NCBI RefSeq assembly: GCF_030052815.1
Contig: NC_079500.1
Coordinates: 5,850,298 to 5,914,297 of the forward strand
Reading direction: 5' to 3'
From: Hevea brasiliensis
Lineage: Eukaryota > Streptophyta > Magnoliopsida > Malpighiales > Euphorbiaceae
DNA: 64,000 nucleotides
Positions 11,996-23,485 of the stretch are shown here, piece by piece. The position numbers and the translations under genes were made by a program. A model generated the notes under the pieces. The model was not told the DNA's origin and ran no database searches. It saw nothing but the letters and a program-made list of their open reading frames with translations. The number at the start of each line of letters is the position of its first letter. Position 1 is the first letter of the stretch.

Positions 11996-14500
11996 TTTAG
12001 TATTGAAAATTTTTAATTTTGCTTTTTAGTATAGAAGATGAGGGTGATTGTGATGAGCTTGAGGCATTTGCGGTTGATATAAATACGAGAGATTCAAATT
12101 AAATAGGTGAATCTCAATGTGTATATGTATTAAACACTATGAGATTATGCCTTATGTTTTGCCATTTTATTTCTTTGCCTACTTTTACTCTTTACAATTT
12201 CTGAAGAAAAAAATATGCAAGGCTCTGCATGGCGTGGCTTGTCTGTGTAAAGCTGCGCACGTCAGAGAATCTCTGTATCTCACAAGCCCCCCGCCGAAAT
12301 AGTTGTGGTCAGGTTGTAAGAAGTTTTGATTGTATATAAGGACAGGACCAATAATTTTAAGAGTGGGACAGTGAGGTAACTGCCCTCCTTGGCCCCATCC
12401 TATCTTCATAAATTTTGAATAATATTTTTATTTTAAGAAATTTAATCATCCTCACTTTTTCATATAAAATTTTCGTATATAATTTTTATTTTCATAAATT
12501 TCTTTTAGTTTTCCAAATCCCCTTTTTGAAAAAAGCCTTGAGATTTGAGTAGATTTTTGTTTTACCAAGTGTAAATGATTTGCATCATTAGCTTTAATGA
12601 GTTTGTGAATAATATTTTCCTTAATGAAAAATTTTCTTTAGACTTTATTTATTTCTTTAGTATAATAATATTTCAACTCCATAATTTATTATTATTATTA
12701 ACTTAAAGTGTATAATATACACTATAAAAAATATTAAATTTAACCCTAATGATTTTTACTGTTAATTGTATAAAATTTATTTTTATATATTTATAATAAT
12801 AATATATAAATTATTATTATAAAATTATGATTATCGATATATCATAATAAATTTATGGTTACTGAAAAAAAAAATTATTATTATAAAAAATAGTTGCTTC
12901 TTTTTACTCTGTACAATTCTGAAAGATCTTTCATTAAATACTATAAAATTTGAGTATATTTTTGCTTCACCAAGCGTTACAAGATCAACTTTATGCAGTT
13001 TTTAGAAATAATATTTTTCCTATTATGCCCTTATATTTTGATTTAACTTGTAAATCGATGAAATTTATTTATAAATAAAAAATTATAAATAAATTAATAT
13101 TTAAATTAATTTATAAATTTAAAAATATTTTAAAAAGTAAAAAATTATAAATAAAATATCTTTATTTATAACTTATTTACTTATCTTAAAATTATATTTT
13201 GATAAGATAAAAAATTATATTATCCTAATAATTTTTAAAATATCAATGTCATTCTCATTTTAACAACCATAACACGCATTTTTTTTAATCATTTTGATAA
13301 ATTAAATTACTTTTAATCACCTTTTAATTAAAGAGTTAAACTATTTAAAAGTTAATTTTAAATAATTTTATAAAATAATTAATTACTTATTTTTAAATTA
13401 AATTATAAATTCTAAAATATATTTTAAATCAAAAATTAAAAATAAATGGTCAAACAAAACACCTTCTAAAAATATTAAAATAATAAAATAAATTTTTTTC
13501 AAACTATTTTTTCTAACAATAACTAAACTATTTTTTTTTTCTGAAAAATAATTTTATCCCTTAAAATATACATCATGTTGTTTTAAGCCGATATATACTT
13601 TTTCACTGCATAAATTTATTATGATTAATTTATTATTTTTTGTAGGTATTTTGTGTTTAATAATTAAGCTGATATATACTTATTCATTGCATAAATTTAA
13701 ATTAAAAAAAATAAAATTAAGTTAATAATGGTATGAATATTGTTTATAAAATGAGTCAACATGATTTTTTTTAATGGAATCATGGCATCACAAGAAATTA
13801 TGTTTGCTAGATATAATTAAGGTTTAATGATTAAAAAAAATCATAAACTTTATATATTTTTTTTAAAATTTATCATTTAATCCACAAATTTTCCAATTAT
13901 TTAGAACTATAATGGGTTTATAAATATTGTAGGCCTTCATAGATTTTTTTTTATATTTTTGAAATATTAATTAAAACTATATTTCTATAAAAATTAATCA
14001 TATATTTAAGTTAAGGGTATAGAATTTCATTACAAATTTTGTAAATTTACAATTCCACACACATATAATTATAAAAAACACAAATAAATAATTAAAAATC
14101 AATAAAAAAATTTTACCAATTTTTTTCATTTATTTACGTTAAATTTTAAAGCTTAATAAAATCCCACAAATAAAATTATCATTTTGGAATAAAATATAAA
14201 ATAATAAAATATAATGGATTTATACATAGAAAACCTATTTGAAATTTGATTCTTCAATTTATCAAAATAGGAACAATAAGACTTGACAATAATGAAAAGC
14301 TTTGTACCATTCAGTATGATGGGCTGGATAAGGTTTTAATGTTTTAATTGTAATGAAAAATTATTTGAATTTGGCTGGCTTATTAAATTAATATTTATTC
14401 ATTTACATAAATATTAAATTAATTTTTCAAGATTTATGAAAATTTATATACTCGATATAAATAATTACCCGAATACTAGAATTTTACAAAATGCCAGAAT
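11996..14500. other. AT-rich intergenic DNA
   Basis: No gene or RNA supported. A short imperfect direct repeat (GATATATACTT.TTCA.TGCATAAATTTA) occurs at about 13588 and 13669. The rest is low-complexity A/T sequence. Confidence 0.6.
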
Positions 14501-15090
14501 GTGCATAGACTCTTAGACTCAACCAACCACAGTTAGCTTGGAATCGCTGGGTTAGCGTCAATCAAAAGGTTAAAGCTGAATTGGCCCTTAAATCTCAAGG
14601 GTTTAATTTTGATTTTGATTCAATTCAATTTGGTTTAAATTCAATGGTTCGGTTTTTCTTTTAATTTTAAATGAAAAAACTGATTTTACATACAATCAAA
14701 CCGAACAGTTTCAATATAATTTCGCTCTAATTCATATATGATTTAAATTAAACACGAATTTAACCAATTTCAATCTGATTTAAAAATGATTCAGTTTATA
14801 TTCTGAACCGCCCATGGCCGGGTCAAAATTTTTTCTTACGTTAAAACCTTCTCCATTAAGTGGCCACAGGACTACAGAACTCAATTTACTAAAAGGCCCT
14901 AATCTTCCAACAAAAAGACCAAAAAGCCTTTATTAGTTGGTCTTCCCTCTCGCTTGAAGTCTCCTCCTCCACTGATCTCTCTTCACTCACTAGCTCAAAT
15001 AACTCCTCCTTCAATTGCCAATTTGCCTCCCGATAATCTTTTGTATCAATGCTGGATCTTGAAGATATTTTACCCGTTCCTATCTAACCA
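14501..15090 (+). promoter_or_regulatory. former 5' flank and leader of the UGGT pseudogene
   Basis: 14560-14830 contains short GGTTCGGTTT / AAACCGAAC phrases, resembling degenerate MITE sequence. 14930-15060 is a CT-rich segment (CTTCCCTCTCGC, CTCCTCCTCCACTG) of the kind found in plant 5' leaders, directly upstream of the ATG at 15091. No single TATA box stands out. Confidence 0.4.
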
Positions 15091-17322
15091 ATGGGGCCCC
15101 GTTTTAGATCCTGTTCTTGTGTTTTGATCATTCTGCTTTGTGTGAGCTTTTCTGGGATTGTTTCCGTTTGTGGAGAGAGTAGAGGACCCAAAAACGTGCA
15201 GGTTGCTGTTCGTGCTAAGTGGGAGGTACTTCTGTTCTATTGGAAGCTGGGTATGCTCCATTGTTTTTATAAAAGTCTTACGTAGCCCTTATGTTTATTT
15301 ATGGTTTTTGACTTATTTTTTATTCTTCTGGATAATTTGTTATTGGAGTTAATATTTGTCAGTATTTGATGAATTTGGAATTGGGTTGTTGTCTGTTGGC
15401 TATTTTAGTGTTGAATTGGTTGTTTTCGTGAGTATTTCATTTAATTTGTGTTGTGTAGGAATTTGCAATCCCAATTTTCCTTGTTTTATTCTTTACAAGT
15501 TGTAAAATCTACGTTTATAGTAGCTTCATTTCATTGAGGCAGAAGTGGAATGAATGAGCTGTTGTTTGCCTTACAAGAAGAATGGTTAAAATGAAAATAA
15601 ATAATAGAACTATAGGATTTCAACACCATGAATTTTCTTTATGATTGAACGCAACGGAAAGGAATCAACTTTAGCTGTTGAATCTGTACTGCAAGGTTCA
15701 AGTTCTTTGGCTCCTTTTAGCTCTCATGATTCAATGAGTAGTTTGATTAGCATGAAGTACCTGAGTCTCTAGTTATATCTGAATTATGAGGAGCATTGTT
15801 TTCCTTTAATTTAGAATAATTATCTTGTCCAAGGTAATTTCTCTGACATTTTAGATTCTTTATCTGATAAGTTCTAATGTACCTTTAAGGGTAGGGTTGC
15901 TTGAATATATCCTGTGTTCTTGAGCCTTTCAATTTTGTTTTAAAGTTTATTTTAGTTAACATTTTAATTCTATTAAATCCATTTTGCTAAATTTGTAAAC
16001 TGTTCTTCTCATACATTAAAATTTATCTAATTTCTTGGTGTAGTCGATTACTATTAACTTCTATTATTCTATATGCTGTTTGCTAATACTGTTAATTTTC
16101 CAATAAAGAAATCTTCTCTACCCAAAGTTTGTAGAGAACTCTTCCCACGCCCTAATGTTATTTTATTTTATTTCTCGGTACAGTGAATTACCATCAAAGG
16201 AATGGAAAGACCTTTATTGGGAGTTCATTGAGGTCTGGCTCCGGTCAGAGGAGGATGAATCTGACTCTCATACAGCAAGAGATTGCCTCAAAAGAATCAT
16301 TAAACATGGAAGGTCACTTTTAAGTGATCCATTGGCCTCACTATTTGAGTTCTTTCTTATTCTGAGATCAGCATCCCCAAGATTGGTGCTTTACCGACAA
16401 TTAGCAGAGGAGTCTCTTTCTTCTTTCCCACTTTCTGATGATAGTATTTCAAACAATGGTAGTGGAGGAATTGCAGAAATAACTGAGAAAAATGAAAGTA
16501 AAAGGTCAGATCCTTTGCTTGTTGGTGTAAATCCTAAGAGCCCTGGTGGAAAATGTTGCTGGGTGGATACTGGTGGAGCATTGTTCTTTGATGTTGCAGA
16601 GTTGCTATTGTGGCTTCACAACCCTCCTAAACTATAAGTATTACTCTGTCATCTTTTTCCAGGCTTTAACCATCTTTTTTGAATTTGATAATACTTACTG
16701 TAGTCTCAAGTTCTCTTGATTATATTTATTTATTTCTTGGTTGGCAGTGCAGGAGACTCATTTCAGCAGCCAGAACTATTTGATTTTGATCACATCCATT
16801 TTGATTCTCATACTAGAAGCCCAGTTGCTACACTGTATGGAGCTCTGATTGTTTTAGAAAATTTCATGTCACACTGGTTGAAGCTGCCAGACAGGTCTAT
16901 TGCCTCTGTTATAGAATATTTTTAATATCTTTTTGTATTACCTGTGTTATAGAATATCTCTAGTATCTTTTTATATTTACATATTCCATTTTCATTGGGC
17001 TTGGTTATAACTGATCTGATGCTGTTAAATTGATACTTATATAATTGGAATCATTTCTTTGTACGTGATTTCACTACAAAAGAGAATAGTGTTGGTCCTT
17101 TGATTTGGAGGAGAGTGATGTGGGAAGGGTTTGTATTACCGATTACTGGAGAACTTGGACGCTCTCAAATATCAGTGGACTATTTCCCATTTATCTAATG
17201 GCGTAATCTTTCACAATTTGAAATGCAACAAATATAGTACATATAAAATTTTATAAAGCAAATATTATGTTAGCCATTTGTGAGCCAACATTGAACATTT
17301 GCCATTAAACTGGGGGGAATAT

Positions 17323-18417
17323 TGACGCAGTGTAAAGCTCAAATAGAAACACATTCCAAGCACAAGAGTGAAAAATAGAGAAAATTCTCTGTAGTATTTG
17401 TATTGATAACCATCTGTCTCCTCCACTTGGGAAAAACTCGACCTCGAGTTTGAATCATTAGGAGGATACAAAGGCTCATCCATGGAGTGGTATGGATACA
17501 AATTAACTACATTGAAAGTTCGCAAAATTCCCATGCTATCCCGTTAATCAACAACATATGCATTATCATTAATTCGTTTGACAATTTCATAAGGTCCATA
17601 TTTCTTCGGTTGGAGCTTGCTATAAGAATCCACGGGAAACCTTTCATGCCTTAGGAACACCATCGCCTTGTCACCCACCTCAAACACTTGCTTTTGCTTG
17701 TGTTTATCAACAGCTTCTTTGTACTTCTTGTTAGCCTCTTCCAGCTTCAATTTTATCTCTTTGTGCACCTCAACTACTTGTTCCGCCATGTGCTTGGTGC
17801 TACACTTTCCATCTTCTTTAGGCAATTTGACCAAATCAAGAGCATGTTGAGGCACTTTTGTGTATACCACTAAAAATGGAGACCTTCAAATAGTGCTACG
17901 AATGGCACTATTGTAGGAAAATTCAGCTTGGGACAAAGTCACATCCCATTGCTTGGGTTTATCTCCACAAATGCTTTGAATTAGATTTTCCAATGTGCGA
18001 TTGACCACTTTAGTTTGGCCATCACTTTGAGGATGTGATGTACTATTGAAATTAAAAAATGAATGAAAAAGTTTCCACAAGGTCCTCCAAGAGTGTCTCA
18101 AGAACTTACTATCTCGATCTGAAGTGATTGACTTAGGCACCCATACAAACGAACCACTTCCTTGAAGAACAACTTAGCAACATGAATTGCATCGAAAGTC
18201 TTTTTATAATTAATAAAATGTGCCATCTTGAAAAATCTATCAACAACCACAAACACCGAATCCTCTCCCCTTTGTGTTCTTGGCAATCCCAACACAAAAT
18301 CCATGGACAAATCTTCCCAAATATTTCCAAGTATCAATAAAAATACTACAAAGAATTTTCTCTATTTTTCACTCTTGTGCATGGAGTGTGTTTCTATTTG
18401 AACTTTACACTGCATCA
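17323..18417 (-). mobile_element. inverted-repeat-bounded Ty3/gypsy fragment in UGGT intron 3
   Basis: Termini are TGACGCAGTG...CACTGCATCA, flanked on both sides by AATAT (17318-17322 and 18418-18422). The outer 87 bp at each end (17323-17409 and 18331-18417) are imperfect reverse complements of each other. The interior encodes gypsy integrase on the minus strand. TG...CA ends plus a 5-bp flank repeat look like an LTR-retrotransposon insertion, but long inverted arms are not normal for LTRs, which are direct repeats. A G-rich tract (GGGGGGAATAT) sits just outside the left end and could be a polypurine tract, in which case the left flank match may be coincidental. Confidence 0.75.
17421..18340 (-). 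pseudogene. Ty3/gypsy integrase core and C-terminal fragment
   Basis: Minus-strand pieces read in order: [20 protein letters not shown] (about 18310-18250), the catalytic-core start; [15 protein letters not shown] (about 18130), containing the second Asp; [19 protein letters not shown] (about 18040-17985), with the catalytic Glu position; then a C-terminal basic segment and [17 protein letters not shown]. The frame is split into at least three pieces by stops or shifts near 18120, 17885 and 17540. No RT or gag part is present. This is a different gypsy lineage from the element at 1-9070, closer to the Tekay/Reina style by eye. Confidence 0.8.
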
Positions 18418-21400
18418 AATATCCAGGACTGCCCTTGTGCATGAGTGCTACAAAAAAGATTTGGCAGTTTCTGCTTTCAGTGAATTATTTATTTTGCAAT
18501 CCCATGATTACTCGTGTTGTTGATCAATGTATAATTCCTTAAAATTTGGAATACATAAAGTCTGGGCATAGTTGCAGAGAACAGTAAAAGATAGGTGTTT
18601 TGCCAAAATTCTGCATAAGAATTGCTTTGCAGGGTGCATATTCTTCCTGCAAATAGCTTGCTTGTGCTTAGTAGCTCACAGTTTCTCTGAAATGGTTAGG
18701 AGCATATTTACTTTACCTTTCTCACTGCTTAAATTATTGACAAGTTACTTATCAATATCTGTTGTAGTTTCTGGTATTTCTGGGTTTTGAGGCTTTGAGC
18801 ATCTGTTCTTCCTACAGTTTTTAGCTAAAATCCTTAATATTTCTAATGCAATCAACAGTTAACCCTGAAGTTTTGAGCTTCTGAAATATAAAATGCTGCT
18901 AGTAGTTGAAATTTTATTCTGAAAAATCATGAACATCGTGATAAATACTATTTTGTGCAGCTTGTCTCCATATTTATTGCATTTATCTCCTGCCATTTTT
19001 CACGACGTGTGCATCTGTTTTTCTTTTATTATTTGCTGATAATTTCTATCAAAATTTCCAGGGGATGGTAAAATATGTAGTTAGACCTGCTTTACCCTCT
19101 GGCTGTGAAGAAAAAGCTGGCAATTGTGGTGCTATTGCTGCCAAAGGCTCCTTAAATTTGGGCGGTTATGGTGTTGAACTTGCATTTAAGAATATGGAAT
19201 ATAAGGCTATGGATGACAGCTCAATTAAGAAAGGTAAGAATACCGACTTATATTGTGTGTACTGTAATTTGTATCCTGCTCCAACTCTGGAATAGAAGTG
19301 TCATTCTTTTCGAGCCAAGCCAATATTGTTGTATCTCCTTTTAGGCATGATGCGTGCTTGGGTTGCACCTTAGTAAGCATTTCATCATAAAAACCTTGTT
19401 AGCTTTCTTCATTGATTTCATTGGTAACAGCAATTTTGCAATATCTGTCTGTAACTATTATTGTCACTATTCTATTGGTGTGTGAGTGTATTTAAAAGTA
19501 AAGTAGGTAAGAGAAAGGGCACAACAATTTCCTATATGTAAACAGGAACAACAAAAAAGAGCGTGCATCAAACTTAGTCCTAAGAAAGAGAAAGACTGAA
19601 GATGGCAAAAGCTGAGAAATCATCATAAAAAATTTTAATTGATCTGTTGCAGTACATTTTTTCTCCTTGAATTTCTGTAAAGTTCTGCCATGACAATATT
19701 TGTTGCATGCTTGCACTAAACATGCATAGACTGCTCCCTAGACTACCTACTGGTCCGTAAATCTGTAACTAAGTTCCTGCTAGTGCTAGATAGAAGATCA
19801 ACTATAAACAGGGAAAAACTGTTACACAAGACAGTGGACAACAAAAAAGAGATTGCATTTCATGGTTACAGCAATTGTACAGTAAATGATCCACAAATGT
19901 CTGCTTCCTGTTTGCACATAAGTACACACTAACCACAATTTATTCTTCTTTTTTCTAAGTTTGTAGCTGCAATAAAGAATTCTTTAACATCTATCCATAT
20001 AAAGAAAATGATATTTTAACAAATAAAATACTAACATAGAAGAGTTCTTATTCATCAAGTGTCATTTGTGAGAACTGAGAAGCCTATCTGGAAGCAGCTT
20101 TTCAGAGAAGCAGAGCTTCCTTGGAGTTAAATTTGAGCACCATTAACTGTGACAAAAAACTTCTCTCATCAAAATGTTCTAAAAAAATTAGTGGTGAATA
20201 TTTTTTTCAACTTCTAGCTTATTCTTTGATTGGCAGTTCTATAGTTGCCACGGTACCACTGTTGGTTACTATTAAGTGCGAGTATGGAAATCTTTCTTAA
20301 TTTTTCTTTCTATAATAAATTTCACTTCATTGCCTATCTTTTAAGGCACATTGCTATAGAGTGTTCCTACACGATACCTACTCCACACACCTGTCTATGA
20401 AGTGGCACATTGCTTCTCCAGACGTTGACTAAGACCTTCCATCCATTTACCTTTTTCTACACTCATTACCTTTCAAAAACTTTCATTTTCTGCTGGACAC
20501 CTTCAAGCGGCCACTTATCTAACCTAATTAAATATTCTGAATTTGCATTTTCCAAGTTTGCTGATGTTAGATGGATGCCTCTGGCTATTTCCATTTTAAT
20601 TTATAAATCCAAGTACCTGAGTTGGTGATGATGGATAGCTTACCTTTGTGGCATATTCATCAGCTATTCATTCTGGTATGGTTGAATATTATTAAAGTTT
20701 TCATTGCCCTTTGCGTTTTTGGTACAAACATTCTACTAGGTTTTCGTGTTTTAGCACTCTGTTATTGAAAGATAGTTTTCTTAAAAATCAGGTTTGACTT
20801 GCAGGTGTCACTTTGGAAGATCCACGGACTGAAGATCTTAGCCAAGAAGTTAGAGGGTTCATTTTTTCCAAAATACTGGTTTGTTATCCTTAAGAGTTGC
20901 TTGTACCTTGTTTTATATGTTTTTTTACTCATTTGTTACAAGTCTTGCAGGTTTGCAGAATAGATATTTATTGTAAGTTTGCAAACTCATTTGTTAAAAG
21001 TTACTAATACTATGCAATTTTTATTTATTAATTGTAAGTTTGCAAAATGAAATAAAGGAATAGATGTGCAAGAAGTTGACTAAAATTTAAAAATTCAACT
21101 AACATAAGCATAAATACATCAAATAAAGACATTGAATCATAGTTTACATTTGTCACTATGAATTAACTTAAATAACTAGCACACAACATGAAATTTAAGT
21201 TGAAATCAAGCTAAGAAAACTGAGCCCTTCTATGTGGTAAAGTTTTGAGGGATTAGAGTTGAAGAATACTAAAAAAACATGAGAATGGTGACTGGAGAAG
21301 TAGGGGTTGTAGAAAAAGAAAGCTGGAAAGGGAAGCCTTAACAAGGGCCCCTTTGATATTGGTAATGGTCATTACCCATGCAAAAGTTTCTGCCTATTGT

Positions 21401-23193
21401 ACATAGGCTATAATGGTGTTGAGGTATTCAAAATATTTACTGTTATTTGAAATCTTGGTGTGAGGTTTTGCCAAATTCTAAGTGAACTTTCCCAAAAAAG
21501 GGGCAAAAAGGAACAGGATAGAATTAGTGAAATATGGATACCAAAAGCAAATGCAACAATTTGGTCCCACATTTCATTTTGAAGGTACCTTTTTTTTTTA
21601 TTTGTAGTTAGTCATTTAATGGAAATTATAGAAGTATTTGAGATTGAATGTAGCATAAAAAAGTTATTAAAAATTATTATTGTTGATATTCTTGGTCTTT
21701 TAATTTGTTTTGAAAAGGCTGGTTGCTCATTTTTGTGTGAAATTACTTTGGGCTTTGGAGTATATAGCTCATTTATTTATTTATTGCTCAATATTAGGTG
21801 ATTATTTTCCCTGCAAGTTTACTTGAAACTTTTAGCCACAGAAAAGGGAAAATTTGTGATTTGAGGGGACCAAACTGTAGGGACTTTTTATAATAATGAA
21901 AATGTTATTATGGAATAAAAAACATGAGATGATTTTATGTATTGGGGAATTCTTTTAAAATGTTTGTTAGAAGAGTGAGTGAGATGATGTTTTTCATGGA
22001 CTTATTCCCTTAGCTTGTGGTTTGTTGCACTAGGTCACCATGACTGCCATGTCTTTATCTATATGATCTCTTATTTTGTTTTATTTTTGTTTTGCTTATC
22101 TTAAAATTAGATATTAGAGTGAGTTTGACATGAGTTACTTTGCAAGAAGACTATATTTTTCCTAAAAAGTTCCTCTATTATCCTTCGTAGAATATATATA
22201 TTATATTTCTTTTGGTCAAAAATCAATGCTGTGTTTATGCCTAAAGATATGTTGTTACTTGTGAAAGCTCTTTGTCAAAGTGGCTAATGTTTCATATTCA
22301 ATGACCCACATGCAGGAACGTAAACCTGAGCTTACCTCTGAGATAATGGCTTACTGAGACTATTTACTTTCGTCAACGATATCTGATACGCTTGATGTTT
22401 GGCAACTAAAAGGTAAACAAATGCATGTCTCAAATGTTTTCCTTTTGAACAGATTTAGGACATCAAATGGCACAAAGAATAGTACTTGCCTCTGATCCTT
22501 TGCAGTCAATGCAGGAAATCAATCAGAATTTTCCTAGTGTAGTTTCTTCTTTGTCTCGCATGAAGGTATATATCATTTTGCATGGACTTGCTTTTAATAA
22601 ATATAAAATAACCGTTGATAATATTGAATTTATACTTTAAAGAAAATTACTTTTGGTTGTTCTGATGAAACTGCTTGAATATTGACTTTTTGCAGCTCAG
22701 TGATTCGGTTAAAGATGAAATAACAGCAAACCAGTGAATGATTCCTCCTGGAAAGTCCTTAATGGCTCTGAATGGTGCTTTAATCAATATTGAGGATATT
22801 GACCTTTATCTGTAATGCTTCTGCCCGTATTAGAGTTTCCCTCCTTTCTTCCTGAAGATCTTGCCATTATGAATTCTTGAATTCTTTATCTTTTTTCCAT
22901 CTAAATCTGAAGTTCTGACAGCTATTGCTTAATATCAAACTTGAATACTTTTGAACTACTGCAACTTTCAAACTTGAGGACTTGGCTTCTTATGTTAATG
23001 AAACATGAGCTATTTGATTTTATTTTCCCTCTCTGTTTTCTTCACCTCTCTAAATCAGATTCTATAATATTAGTTACACAGTTAGTGAGTATGCTTTATT
23101 CTTGTTTAATGCCAATTAATAGCATACTCTTCTCTAGCCTTAAGGCTCATGCTTTTGATATCTGATTGTTTTTCTTAGTCGATAGTTTAATAT

Positions 23194-23485
23194 TGATGGA
23201 GATATAAAACTATTCTTGGAGCCATCACCTACAAGCTTAAGCTTTTAGGTTGAATGGTTCCTTGACATGGTATCAGAGCCTCTCAAACCAAAAGGTTTAG
23301 AATTTGAATCTTGGTCACCCCTATTTATTAGCTGATATTTCAGCATAAGATAAAAATAGGCCTGTGCTTGTTTACGCTTCAAGCCAAGTAGGCTTTCGTA
23401 TGCAGGGGGTGTGATAGAGATATAATACTATTCTCGGAGTCCTCACCTACAAGCTTAAGCTTTTAGGCTGAGTGGTTCCTTGACA
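23194..23485 (+). mobile_element. complete 292-bp TRIM retrotransposon in UGGT intron 8
   Basis: 5' LTR 23194-23267 and 3' LTR 23412-23485 are both exactly 74 bp, begin TGATRGAGATATAA, end TTCCTTGACA, and differ at about 7 positions. The primer-binding site TGGTATCAGAGCC (23268-23280) is complementary to the 3' end of initiator methionine tRNA and follows the 5' LTR with no gap. A purine tract TGCAGGGGGTG (23401-23411) touches the 3' LTR. A perfect 5-bp target duplication AATAT lies at 23189-23193 and 23486-23490. The internal 144 bp has no coding capacity. These are the defining features of a terminal-repeat retrotransposon in miniature, which would move using proteins of other elements. Confidence 0.93.
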
